Shown: positions 1-7,131 of the stretch, in pieces
Layout: the number at the start of each line of letters is the position of its first letter
Numbering within the stretch: position 1 is the first letter of the stretch
Source of the DNA: Minisyncoccota bacterium
GTDB taxonomy: Bacteria; Patescibacteriota; Minisyncoccia; Phycocordibacterales; Phycocordibacteraceae
Reading direction: 5' to 3'
Assembly: GCA_018062165.1 (NCBI GenBank)
Contig: JAGOSU010000019.1
Coordinates: 1-12,184, forward strand
Length of the DNA stretch: 12,184 nucleotides
Position numbers and translations under genes: made by a program
The notes under the pieces: model-generated
The model's database searches: none
The model's input: the letters and a program-made list of their open reading frames with translations, nothing else
What the model was told of the DNA's origin: nothing

Positions 1-1
1 G

Positions 2-316
2 GTCTCAGGCATTCTTTGGAACCGTATAGAGCTCGGCATGCCACTTCAAGTGGATGCGGTGTTTGGGTACATACAGGATACGCAAACCTACAGTCCTTCC
101 TTTGACGATCTTGAGATAGAGTCGCCCTACAATACCTATCGCAACAAGGGGTTGCCGCCGGGACCAATTGCCAACCCTGGCGTGAACTCAATTCTTGCTG
201 CGGTAACGCCAACCAAGACTGAGTACCTGTACTACCTCACAGGGAGGGATGGAAAGATGTATTACGCAGAGACCTTTGAGGCGCATAAGGCGAACAGGGC
301 GCGGTATCTTGATTAG
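2..316 (+). CDS. mltG: Endolytic murein transglycosylase MltG (YceG family), C-terminal part
   Basis: This reading frame enters from the left edge (first full codon at base 2) and ends at TAG 314-316, leaving 104 residues. MltG is an inner-membrane lytic transglycosylase that cuts nascent peptidoglycan glycan strands. The visible part matches the C-terminal half of the YceG-like domain: a 'GILWNRIELGMPLQVDAV' stretch, then 'SPYNTY', then 'GLPPGPIANPG', and a closing 'YLYYLTGRDGKMYYAETFEAH' type segment near residues 73-94. These are the usual family blocks in the usual order. The catalytic Glu and the N-terminal membrane anchor lie upstream and cannot be checked. The methionine at 38 is internal, not a start, because family-conserved residues precede it. 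The gene is probably complete outside the window and is unrelated in role to the purine genes. Confidence 0.93.
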   Translation, partial: VSGILWNRIELGMPLQVDAVFGYIQDTQTYSPSFDDLEIESPYNTYRNKGLPPGPIANPGVNSILAAVTPTKTEYLYYLTGRDGKMYYAETFEAHKANRARYLD

Positions 317-331
317 GGTATACTTTTTTTA
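316..331 (+). promoter_or_regulatory. Putative -10 promoter (GGGTATACT) placed for a leaderless start at 331
   Basis: TATACT at 319-324, preceded by GGG, lies in the 14-base gap after mltG. Six T residues separate it from ATG 331. With a normal -10 to start-site distance, transcription would begin at or next to the A of the ATG. No good -35 hexamer is seen about 17 bases upstream. The same GGGTATA(C/G)T string recurs before purL and mnmA. Confidence 0.55.
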
Positions 332-591
332 TGACTGAGCAGCCTCCCGTTCGAGAGAACGAAGACACAGTTGCGCAGGTTGATGCCAAAATGGCCCGCA
401 ATGCAGGAGAAATCAAAGCTATTAAAGACTCGCTTTCTGGGCGTGCCGCGGCTCGAGAGGAGTTCAGCAAACGAGGTCGGGGAACGTTGGAGCCGCATCC
501 TCTCGACCGCTATGGTCTCCCTGGTAGGCTTACCCTCCTTGAAGGTGAACAGAAAAGGCTGGCTCAACGGAAAAAGGAGCTTGGAGGGTGA
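331..591 (+). CDS. Hypothetical 86-residue charged protein
   Basis: I do not recognise this protein. It has 86 residues, is highly charged and hydrophilic, and lacks any signal peptide or membrane segment. Residues about 15-50 (from 'VAQVDAKMARNAGEIKAI') and the C-terminal tail from about 67 ('LLEGEQKRLAQRKKELGG') look helical and could form short coiled coils. They are joined by a Pro/Gly-rich stretch at about 51-66. The start at 331 is chosen because a TATACT box lies six bases upstream, and there is no Shine-Dalgarno sequence. A competing frame at 371-625 is less likely, as it has no such signal and runs into the purL promoter. It sits alone between mltG and the purine block, so context gives no function. 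It is likely a real small gene, but this rests on the promoter and length only. Confidence 0.6.
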   Translation: MTEQPPVRENEDTVAQVDAKMARNAGEIKAIKDSLSGRAAAREEFSKRGRGTLEPHPLDRYGLPGRLTLLEGEQKRLAQRKKELGG

Positions 592-612
592 GTATGCCCA
601 TTACGCATTTTT

Positions 613-622
613 GGGGTATACT
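613..622 (+). promoter_or_regulatory. Putative -10 promoter (GGGGTATACT) for the purine operon
   Basis: The 58-base gap between 591 and 650 holds GGGGTATACT, with TATACT at 617-622. It is followed 27 bases later by the purL ATG. Predicted transcription starts near 629, giving an untranslated leader of only about 20 bases. That is too short for a purine riboswitch. No convincing -35 element or Shine-Dalgarno sequence is visible. It is the longest leader among the promoters seen here. Confidence 0.55.
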
Positions 623-649
623 TAGGCTTAGCAATAGCGACTGATACGC

Positions 650-3589
650 ATGGCGCATCGCATCACCGTAGAATCCGTCGCCGAGAGGGCGCGCGCCGGA
701 AGCATACAGGCAATGCTTACAGAGCGGTTTCCGAAGGCGAAAATTCGGGGCGTCTCCGTCACCAACTCCTATACGATTGATACGACGCTTTCTGCGCGAG
801 ATCAGAAGGCGGTTTCTGCTGCGCTCACTAACCCAGTCATCGACAAAGCTTCTTTCTCTAAGGTGCTGGCGCCTGAGAAGTTCGCAGTTGCCCTTGAGAT
901 TGGGTTCCTTCCGGGAGTTACTGACAACGTAGGCAATACCGTCAGGCAAATGGTTGAGGATGCTACAGGAAAGAAATTCAAGGAGAACGAACATGTGTAC
1001 TCTTCGCTCTTTGTCTTCCTCGAAGGTACGGTGAGCGAGGAGGAGGCCAAGGCTATGGCACTTGAGCTCCACAATCCTCTTATTGAGGAAGCGATTGTAA
1101 CGCCATACTGGGAATGGAAGCGCGGACGAATACCGCTACGTGTTCCTAAAGTCGCTCTTACAGGTTCTACTCGTGTCGATACGGTCGACCTCCATGTTTC
1201 AGACGAAGAACTCCTGAAGATTGGTAAGGAGGGAATCATGGGGGAAGACGGGATACGTCGAGGGCCGCTCGCCCTTTCCGTTCATGAACTCGTTGCTATC
1301 CGTACGTATTTTGATTCTCTTGGACGTCTCCCTACGGATGTGGAGCTTGAAGCACTTGCCCAGACTTGGTCGGAGCACTGCCAGCACACTATTTTCAATG
1401 ATCCGCTCGACGACATAGAGGAGGGCATTTATCGTCGCTACATCAAGGGAGCCACCAACGAGATTCGCCGGAAAAAAGGGAAGAAGGACTTCTGTGTTTC
1501 GGTATTTAAGGACAACTCGGGGGCTATTACCTTTAATGATGAGTACCTCGTTACCCATAAGATGGAGACGCATAACTCTCCTTCAGCACTCGACCCCTAT
1601 GGAGGAGCCATGACCGGTATCGTCGGAGTTAACCGCGACACGCTTGGGTTCGGACTCGGAGCTAAGCCAATTGCGAACCTCTATGGCTTTTGCATTGGCA
1701 GACCTGAGGACACACGGCCGCTCTACCGTGATGCCAAGCTCACTGAGCGACTCCTGCCACCACGACGCATTCTCGAAGGGGTAGTGCGGGGAGTGAATGG
1801 TGGAGGCAACCAGAGCGGCATCCCGACTCCTCTTGGCTTCGTGTACGCGGATGATAGCTATCGCGGAAAGCCACTGGTATTCGCCGGCACTGTCGGTCTT
1901 ATTCCTCGAAAGAGTGGAAAGCGGGAATTGTTTAAGAAACAGGCAAAGCCAGGCGACTACATCGTCATGATTGGCGGCCGAGTTGGTCTCGATGGTATTC
2001 ATGGTGCAACGTTCTCTTCTGAGGCACTGCGGGCAGGAAGTCCTGCTACTGCAGTTCAGATTGGCGACCCCATTACCCAGAAGCGTTTCTCTGACGCACT
2101 TATCCGCGAAGCCCGTGACCAGAGTCTCTACAATAGTTTGACTGACAACGGTGCAGGAGGACTTTCCTCAAGCATCGGTGAGATGGCAAAAGAAGCGGGT
2201 GGATGCGACGTGGACCTTGCAAGCGTCCCGACGAAATACCCTGGACTTGCTCCCTGGCAGATTTGGATTTCTGAGTCTCAGGAGCGCATGACCCTTTCGG
2301 TTCCAAAGAAGAGCTGGAAGAAGCTCAAAGCTATCTTTGATAAGCATGGCGTAGAGGCAACGCGCATTGGTGAGTACACGAAGACAGGAGCCTGCGTGGT
2401 GCGGTACGGCACAAAGAAGGTCCTCGATATCGGTCTTGAATTCCTCCACGAAGGACGCCCAACCATGCAACAGGAAAGTCTTGAGGTACACGCTGTGGAA
2501 ACTCCTCTTCCTGTTGAGAAGAAAGCCAACCACGCAAAGACGCTTCTGACGCTTCTTTCAAGTCCAAACATTGGAAGTTACGAGTTCATTTCAACGCAGT
2601 ACGACCATGAGGTGCAGGGCATGTCGGTGACAAAGCCGCTTCAGGGTCCTGGTCGCGTTAACGCTGACGTCGGTATCTTGAAGCCACTGGTCAATGATAA
2701 TCGTGGTGTAGTGCTCTCGCACGGGTACGCACCTTCCTACAGTGAGCTCGATACCTACGACATGGCTGCTGCGTCTATTGATACAGCGGTTCGCAATGCA
2801 GTTGCGGCCGGTGCACCACTTGAGCACCTCGCCATTCTCGACAACTTCTGCTGGTCTTCCTCCAAGGACCCGGAGCGTTTGGGACAACTTAAGGAGGCAG
2901 CGCGTGCTTGCTACGAAGTTGCCGTCGCCTATGGCACTCCTTACATTTCCGGCAAGGACAGCATGTTCAACGATTTTCGTGGGTTTGATGCGAAGGGGAA
3001 TCCGCTTCACATTGCGGCGCTTCCGACACTTCTGATTTCGGCAATCGGCGTCATGAAAGATGTTCGCAAGGCAATCACCATGGACCTTGCTGCAGTTGGG
3101 GACACGGTGTATCTCATTGGTGAGACAAAGGAAGAGTTAGGAGGCAGCGAGTATGCACGGATGCTCGGACTCTCTGGAGGTTCTGTGCCACGAACCGATA
3201 CCAAGAAGAACCTGACTGCATATCGCGCTCTTGCCAAAGCAATCAATGCTCGATTGGTTGCCAACGCACTTGGGCTCTCTCGCGGAGGCCTTGCGGTGGC
3301 TGCAGCCAAGATGGCAATGGCAGGGAACCGAGGTATGAACCTTACACTTCCTGTCGGGGATGCTCGGACACTTCTCTTCTCTGAAAGTCAGGGACGTGTG
3401 CTCGTTGCAGTGCCGAAGGGCAAGAACAAGAAGTTCGAAGCACTCTTTAAGGGAGTGGCACTACGCAAGGTTGGTACGGTTACCGAGACAAAGGAGCTCG
3501 TGCTCAAGACGGGTAGTACAAGCGTGAAGCTTACAATTCCTGAGCTTCTACGAGCGTACCGAAAGCCGTTTAAGAAATTCAACGTATGA
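650..3589 (+). CDS. purL: Phosphoribosylformylglycinamidine synthase, fused PurS-PurL type
   Basis: This enzyme converts FGAR plus ATP and glutamine-derived ammonia to FGAM, the fourth step of de novo purine synthesis, working with PurQ. It has 979 residues, longer than stand-alone PurL (about 720-750) and shorter than the PurQ-fused single-chain forms (about 1,200-1,300). The extra N-terminus (about 1-160) looks like two PurS-like units, about 1-70 and 77-158. Catalytic-domain motifs follow: WSEHC at 240-244, 'KMETHNSPSALDPYGGA' from 304, 'GGGNQSGIPT' at 384-393, 'DNGAGGLSSSIGEMA' at 499-513, 'SESQERM' at 541-547 and 'ISGKDSM' at 766-772. The start is secure because 'MAHRI' followed by a PurS-like strand is how this subtype usually begins. 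The HNSP variant of the usual HNHP is, to my recollection, typical of ~1,000-residue PurSL proteins such as those of Deltaproteobacteria. Its stop overlaps the purQ start by ATGA. No separate purS is expected. Confidence 0.96.
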   Translation: MAHRITVESVAERARAGSIQAMLTERFPKAKIRGVSVTNSYTIDTTLSARDQKAVSAALTNPVIDKASFSKVLAPEKFAVALEIGFLPGVTDNVGNTVRQMVEDATGKKFKENEHVYSSLFVFLEGTVSEEEAKAMALELHNPLIEEAIVTPYWEWKRGRIPLRVPKVALTGSTRVDTVDLHVSDEELLKIGKEGIMGEDGIRRGPLALSVHELVAIRTYFDSLGRLPTDVELEALAQTWSEHCQHTIFNDPLDDIEEGIYRRYIKGATNEIRRKKGKKDFCVSVFKDNSGAITFNDEYLVTHKMETHNSPSALDPYGGAMTGIVGVNRDTLGFGLGAKPIANLYGFCIGRPEDTRPLYRDAKLTERLLPPRRILEGVVRGVNGGGNQSGIPTPLGFVYADDSYRGKPLVFAGTVGLIPRKSGKRELFKKQAKPGDYIVMIGGRVGLDGIHGATFSSEALRAGSPATAVQIGDPITQKRFSDALIREARDQSLYNSLTDNGAGGLSSSIGEMAKEAGGCDVDLASVPTKYPGLAPWQIWISESQERMTLSVPKKSWKKLKAIFDKHGVEATRIGEYTKTGACVVRYGTKKVLDIGLEFLHEGRPTMQQESLEVHAVETPLPVEKKANHAKTLLTLLSSPNIGSYEFISTQYDHEVQGMSVTKPLQGPGRVNADVGILKPLVNDNRGVVLSHGYAPSYSELDTYDMAAASIDTAVRNAVAAGAPLEHLAILDNFCWSSSKDPERLGQLKEAARACYEVAVAYGTPYISGKDSMFNDFRGFDAKGNPLHIAALPTLLISAIGVMKDVRKAITMDLAAVGDTVYLIGETKEELGGSEYARMLGLSGGSVPRTDTKKNLTAYRALAKAINARLVANALGLSRGGLAVAAAKMAMAGNRGMNLTLPVGDARTLLFSESQGRVLVAVPKGKNKKFEALFKGVALRKVGTVTETKELVLKTGSTSVKLTIPELLRAYRKPFKKFNV

Positions 3590-4356
3590 AAAAGCCACGC
3601 GTACTCATATTCTCAGGCTACGGTCTCAACTGCGAGGACGAAGCAAAGAGTGCCTTTGAAGAGGTAGGTGGCGTTGCCGATATCGTGCACCTGGAAGACA
3701 TCATTGCGAAACCTTCCATGCTGAAGAAGTATCAGATTATCGTCTTCCCGGGAGGCTTCTCGTACGGAGACGACGCAGGCTCAGGCAAGGCGTACGGAAA
3801 GCGTGTCGCCCATCACCTAAAGAAGGAGCTTCAGGAGTTCCTTTCTCGGGACACCCTTATGGCAGGTATCTGCAACGGCTTCCAGGTTATTACGAGCGCC
3901 GGTATCCTTCCAGGAGCACTCATCGCTAACGATTCAGCCAAGCTTATCTGCCGCTGGGTCGATATGGACGTAGTTGGAGACTCTCCGTGGTTGACTGGCA
4001 TCAAGACGCTCTCAGTTCCTATCGGGCACGGTGAAGGCAAGTACTTCGATACTGAGAAGAACCTTGATGCGCTTGAGAAGAGCGGACGGGTGGTGCTCAA
4101 ATACACCAAGGGAAAGATGGCGAAGTGTTTCAGTCTGCCGGGGAATCCGAACGGTTCGCTGCGTGCTATCGCTGGTATTACCGGCTACGAAGGCAGGGTT
4201 ATCGGACTTATGCCGCACCCAGAGCGTGGAAGCTTCTTTACCCAGCAGCCGCACTGGACCTACCTGCGAGAAAAGTATGAGCGAGAAGGGAAGAAGCTGC
4301 CGAAGTACGCGGAAGGCATTGAAGTTTTTAGAAACGCGATTAACTACTTCCTATGA
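3586..4356 (+). CDS. purQ: Phosphoribosylformylglycinamidine synthase, glutamine amidotransferase subunit PurQ
   Basis: PurQ hydrolyses glutamine and passes ammonia to PurL for FGAM formation. The protein has 256 residues and is a class I (triad) amidotransferase. The nucleophile Cys96 lies in 'AGICNGFQ' (93-100), and His211 and Glu213 lie in 'MPHPERG' (209-215). 'FPGGFSYGDDAGSGKAYGKR' (54-73) is the PurQ-specific glycine-rich region, and 'NPNGS' (187-191) is also family-typical. The length fits separate PurQ proteins (about 220-270). It starts in ATGA overlap with purL and ends in ATGA overlap with purK. No Shine-Dalgarno sequence is visible, so translational coupling is likely. All catalytic residues are present, so I expect an active partner for the PurS-containing PurL next door. 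Confidence 0.96.
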   Translation: MKKPRVLIFSGYGLNCEDEAKSAFEEVGGVADIVHLEDIIAKPSMLKKYQIIVFPGGFSYGDDAGSGKAYGKRVAHHLKKELQEFLSRDTLMAGICNGFQVITSAGILPGALIANDSAKLICRWVDMDVVGDSPWLTGIKTLSVPIGHGEGKYFDTEKNLDALEKSGRVVLKYTKGKMAKCFSLPGNPNGSLRAIAGITGYEGRVIGLMPHPERGSFFTQQPHWTYLREKYEREGKKLPKYAEGIEVFRNAINYFL

Positions 4357-5474
4357 GCACTCTTGGCATAGTCGGTGGTGGTCAGCTAGGGCGAATGCTC
4401 GCAGAAGCAGCCCGCCCACTTGGTGTGTCTACCGTTGTGCTTGACCCGACACCGCAATCGCCAGCCCACGATGTAGCTGACAAGCACATTGTTGGAGATT
4501 TTAAGGAACATGACGCGATTCAAACCCTGGCACGTGAGTGCGACGTCATGACGTTTGAAATTGAGTCAGCCAATGCAAAGGCTCTTGAGGAACTGTCTGA
4601 AACAGGATTCTCGGTTCATCCGACCCCCAAAACCCTCTCCCTCATAAAAGATAAGCTTGCTCAGAAAGAGTTCTTGGCAGAGCATGGCGTGCGCGTTGCC
4701 CCGTATTGCGCTGTTTCAGATGCGGCAAGTGCGCGGGAAGCAGGGGAGAAACTTGGTTATCCATTTGTTCTCAAGGCTCGTTCGGGAGGATACGACGGTC
4801 GTGGGAATGCACTTGTTGAGAGCGCAGCACAGATTGATGAGGCGTTAACTAAGTTACAGGGTGCATCGCTGTATGCAGAGGGGTTCGTGCCGTTTGAAAA
4901 AGAACTTGCCGTTGTCGCCGTTCGCACGATTGCAGGCGACATACGCGTCTATCCAGTTGTTGAAACAATGCATGAAAACCACATTTGCATCTCCGTGGTT
5001 ATGCCAGCACGTGTGGACGCAACCATCGCTGCAAAAGCTGAAGCACTTGGTCATACCGTGCTTGAGCTCTTCGAGGGTGCTGGAGTTTTTGCCATTGAAC
5101 TGTTTCTTTCTAACGGGGAGGTGCTGGTCAACGAAATTGCTCCGCGTGTACACAATTCAGGACATCTCACCATCGAAGCGTGTGTTACTTCTCAGTTTGA
5201 AAATCACGTACGTGCGGTCATGGCCATACCTCTTGGAGAGGTCGACATGAAAGTGCCCGCTGCAGCAATGGTGAACATCCTTGGAACGCGTAATGGACGC
5301 GCGGAGCCTGCAGGTACAGAGGACGCGGAGATGCTCGGAGAGGTGGCTGTCCATTGGTATGGCAAACAAGAGACAATGATTGGTCGAAAGATGGGGCATT
5401 TGACGGTAACCGGTCAAACTCCAGACGAAGCGTTACGGAAGGCTTACGAAGCCCGGGCGCGTGTTAGCATCTAA
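4353..5474 (+). CDS. purK: N5-carboxyaminoimidazole ribonucleotide synthase PurK
   Basis: PurK uses ATP and bicarbonate to turn AIR into N5-CAIR, which PurE then rearranges to CAIR. It has 373 residues, the normal length, with an ATP-grasp fold. The N-terminal dinucleotide-like motif 'GIVGGGQLGRML' is at 5-16. The flexible ATP loop 'KARSGGYDGRGNA' is at 141-153. Metal-ligand candidates are Glu249 and Glu261, the latter in 'NEIAPRVHNSGH' (260-271). 'YGK' and 'GRKMGHLT' near the C-terminus are family marks. The substrate loop reads APRVHNSGHLT, where most PurK proteins have APRPHNSGH(Y/W)T, a mild deviation. It overlaps purQ by ATGA, and purE follows after two bases, matching the functional PurK-PurE pair. 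No promoter or Shine-Dalgarno sequence is visible, so it should be expressed as part of the operon. Confidence 0.95.
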   Translation: MSTLGIVGGGQLGRMLAEAARPLGVSTVVLDPTPQSPAHDVADKHIVGDFKEHDAIQTLARECDVMTFEIESANAKALEELSETGFSVHPTPKTLSLIKDKLAQKEFLAEHGVRVAPYCAVSDAASAREAGEKLGYPFVLKARSGGYDGRGNALVESAAQIDEALTKLQGASLYAEGFVPFEKELAVVAVRTIAGDIRVYPVVETMHENHICISVVMPARVDATIAAKAEALGHTVLELFEGAGVFAIELFLSNGEVLVNEIAPRVHNSGHLTIEACVTSQFENHVRAVMAIPLGEVDMKVPAAAMVNILGTRNGRAEPAGTEDAEMLGEVAVHWYGKQETMIGRKMGHLTVTGQTPDEALRKAYEARARVSI

Positions 5475-5476
5475 TT

Positions 5477-5989
5477 ATGACTGCCGTCGGTATCATTATG
5501 GGTTCAGATTCAGACCTCTCTGTCATGCAGGGAGCCGCTGAACTACTTGATGAGCTTGGTATTTCCTACGAACTGACCGTCGTTTCTGCACATCGAACAC
5601 CCAAACGCCTTGTCGAATACGCAACAACCGCACAAGAGCGAGGCATAAAGGTAATTATCGCCGGAGCTGGAGGCGCGGCCCATCTCCCCGGCATGGTTGC
5701 GGCACTAACGCCACTTCCAGTTATCGGCGTACCGGTGACAAGCAAGGCGCTTAAGGGTATCGATTCACTTCTCTCAATTGCCCAAATGCCTCCAGGTATT
5801 CCCGTCGCTACCGTCGCTATTGATGGTGCTAAAAACGCAGGACTCCTTGCAGCGTCGATTATCGGAACAGGAGATGCTTCGGTGCTTGCTGCGGTGGCTA
5901 CGTACAAGAAGTCGATGGAAGAGGATGTGCTCAAGAAAGCAAAGAAGCTTGAGACCCTTACCTACAAGGAGTATTTGAAACAGAAATAA
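5477..5989 (+). CDS. purE: N5-carboxyaminoimidazole ribonucleotide mutase, class I PurE
   Basis: PurE moves the carboxyl group of N5-CAIR to carbon, giving CAIR. With 170 residues it is the standard class I size. Diagnostic segments are 'MGSDSD' (8-13), 'SAHRTP' (37-42, with His39 matching the catalytic His45 of E. coli PurE), 'AGAGGAAHLPGM' (62-73) and 'QMPPGIPVATVAI' (103-115). The adjacent purK supports the mutase role, rather than the carbon dioxide-using class II AIR carboxylase of animals. The C-terminal tail (about 145-170) is a lysine-rich helix. It lies two bases after purK and two before purM (TAAGTATG), with no Shine-Dalgarno sequence. The surface is ordinary for the family and no key residue is missing. 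Confidence 0.97.
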   Translation: MTAVGIIMGSDSDLSVMQGAAELLDELGISYELTVVSAHRTPKRLVEYATTAQERGIKVIIAGAGGAAHLPGMVAALTPLPVIGVPVTSKALKGIDSLLSIAQMPPGIPVATVAIDGAKNAGLLAASIIGTGDASVLAAVATYKKSMEEDVLKKAKKLETLTYKEYLKQK

Positions 5990-5991
5990 GT

Positions 5992-7116
5992 ATGGATACT
6001 GAGAGCGCAAACGCAAAAGCCGGAGTTAATTACGCCGTTATGGAGCCGTTCAAGCAGGCCATGATTGCTGCAGGTTCCAAAACCGTCACCTTTCCGAATA
6101 AGCGCGACGTCTATATCAATCAAGACGTTCTCCATGCCCATGGTGGTGTCTATGAGTATCGCGGTACCAAATCGCACATGTGGTGCAACACGCAGGAAGG
6201 ACTTGGCAACAAAAACTGGATTGCTGAGTGGATGTACCAGAACGAGGGAGTCGGCAAAACTTACTACGACGCTATTGCGAAGGACGTAGTCCTAATGGCC
6301 GCCAACGATGTCATCGCCCAGGGAGCCATGCCAGTGGTTTTCACCGATGAGGTGGCAGTTGGAGATGCTGCGTGGTTTGGCGATAAGAAGCGAGCTGACG
6401 ACCTTGGGCGCGGGTTCGTTGAAATTTGTGAGGAAATTGGCGCAGCGCTTCCGGCAGGAGAGTCGCCAGCACTCAAGTACCTCATGAAGGCAGAGGCGCC
6501 TGTCAAAAGCGCCCCCTCACTCTCTGGCTGCGTTACCGGCATTATTGCACCGAAAGAAAATCTACTTACGGGCAAGGAGCTCGCTCCAGAAGATCACATT
6601 ATCGGCGTAACGTCCTCGGGACTCCACGCCAATGGTATTTCAGTGGTCATTCAAAGGGCACTCGAGCTCCCTGATCAGTTCCTTACCAAACTTCCAAGCG
6701 GTACTACCCTTGGCGCTGAGGCGCTTATCCCGACTCGCTCCTATGTTGCCCTTATGGAAACGTTGCTAACTAGCGGAGTGAGGCCGCACGCTGTGTTGCC
6801 AGGCACGGGAGATGGCGTAGGGAAGCTCGCCTTTGATAAACGCCCGTTCACCTATCGTGTCCACTCGTGGGTACCGGTCCCGCCGCTGTTCCAGTTCTTC
6901 CGCGAGAGTGTAGGCCTTTCACTACTTGATTGCCTCAAGACCTTCAACTGGGGTATTGGGTATTATTTGTTTGTTGGGCCGGAGCAGGTTGAAGAAACAC
7001 TTCGTCTTGGCAAAAAAGCAGGGTACGAGCTCATGGACCTTGGTGTGGTTGAAGAGGGGGCACGCCAGACCATATTTGAACCAGAAAACATCACGCTTCC
7101 ACCACCTGGGGAATGA
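5992..7116 (+). CDS. purM: Divergent phosphoribosylformylglycinamidine cyclo-ligase (AIR synthase, PurM)
   Basis: PurM closes the imidazole ring, converting FGAM plus ATP to AIR. The 374 residues are slightly longer than usual (about 345-350). Recognisable family parts are 'MAANDVIAQGAMPVVFTDEVAVG' (starting 102; compare NDxxxQGAxPLFFxD), 'SSGLHANGISVV' (208-219), 'PTRSYV' (247-252), 'WVPVPPLFQF' (293-302) and 'FNWGIG' (318-323). Other signatures are rewritten. The usual SGTDGVGTK is 'NTQEGLGNK' (66-74), GGETAEMPG is 'AGESPALKY' (155-163), and the TGGG-xxEN-PR region is 'GTGDGVGKLAFDKRP' (271-285). An acidic or polar residue is kept at several altered sites, so activity is plausible but not proven. 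Position inside the purine operon, and the absence of any other PurM here, support the assignment. It sits two bases after purE. The 14-base gap to purC carries an internal promoter. Confidence 0.88.
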   Translation: MDTESANAKAGVNYAVMEPFKQAMIAAGSKTVTFPNKRDVYINQDVLHAHGGVYEYRGTKSHMWCNTQEGLGNKNWIAEWMYQNEGVGKTYYDAIAKDVVLMAANDVIAQGAMPVVFTDEVAVGDAAWFGDKKRADDLGRGFVEICEEIGAALPAGESPALKYLMKAEAPVKSAPSLSGCVTGIIAPKENLLTGKELAPEDHIIGVTSSGLHANGISVVIQRALELPDQFLTKLPSGTTLGAEALIPTRSYVALMETLLTSGVRPHAVLPGTGDGVGKLAFDKRPFTYRVHSWVPVPPLFQFFRESVGLSLLDCLKTFNWGIGYYLFVGPEQVEETLRLGKKAGYELMDLGVVEEGARQTIFEPENITLPPPGE

Positions 7117-7131
7117 TATAAAATAGCTATA
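7114..7131 (+). promoter_or_regulatory. Putative internal extended -10 promoter (TGATATAAAAT) for purC-purB
   Basis: TGA, which is also the purM stop (7114-7116), followed by TATAAA at 7117-7122, makes an extended -10 element of form TGnTATAAA. Eight bases separate it from purC ATG 7131, so a transcript starting here would have almost no leader. The gap is unusually A/T-rich for this region. It would give purC and purB a second promoter within the purine operon. Confidence 0.5.

Noticed and set aside
303..330. Intrinsic terminator after mltG (T-run at 324-330)
   Set aside because: The only pairing before the T-run is a four-base GTAT/ATAC stem with a loop of about 12. The T-run is better explained as the spacer between a -10 box and ATG 331.
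371..625. Overlapping + strand frame of 84 residues
   Set aside because: It shares most bases with the 331-591 frame, has no upstream signal, and reads through the purL promoter region.
592..649. Purine riboswitch upstream of purL
   Set aside because: The gap is only 58 bases, and the predicted leader after the -10 box is about 20 bases, too short for the aptamer. No paired-loop signature is seen.
530..1072. Long antisense frames (also 7326-7799, 8504-8998, 1199-1573, 1583-2002 and 2591-3010)
   Set aside because: Each lies opposite a strongly conserved + strand gene, and the translations show no recognisable motif. They are expected by chance in a region of about 50% G+C.
3586..3589. Alternative genetic code with TGA as glycine (as in Gracilibacteria/SR1)
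   Set aside because: TGA ends purL, purQ, purM, purC, mnmA and others exactly where the family C-termini and ATGA overlaps predict. No in-frame TGA occurs inside the conserved proteins.
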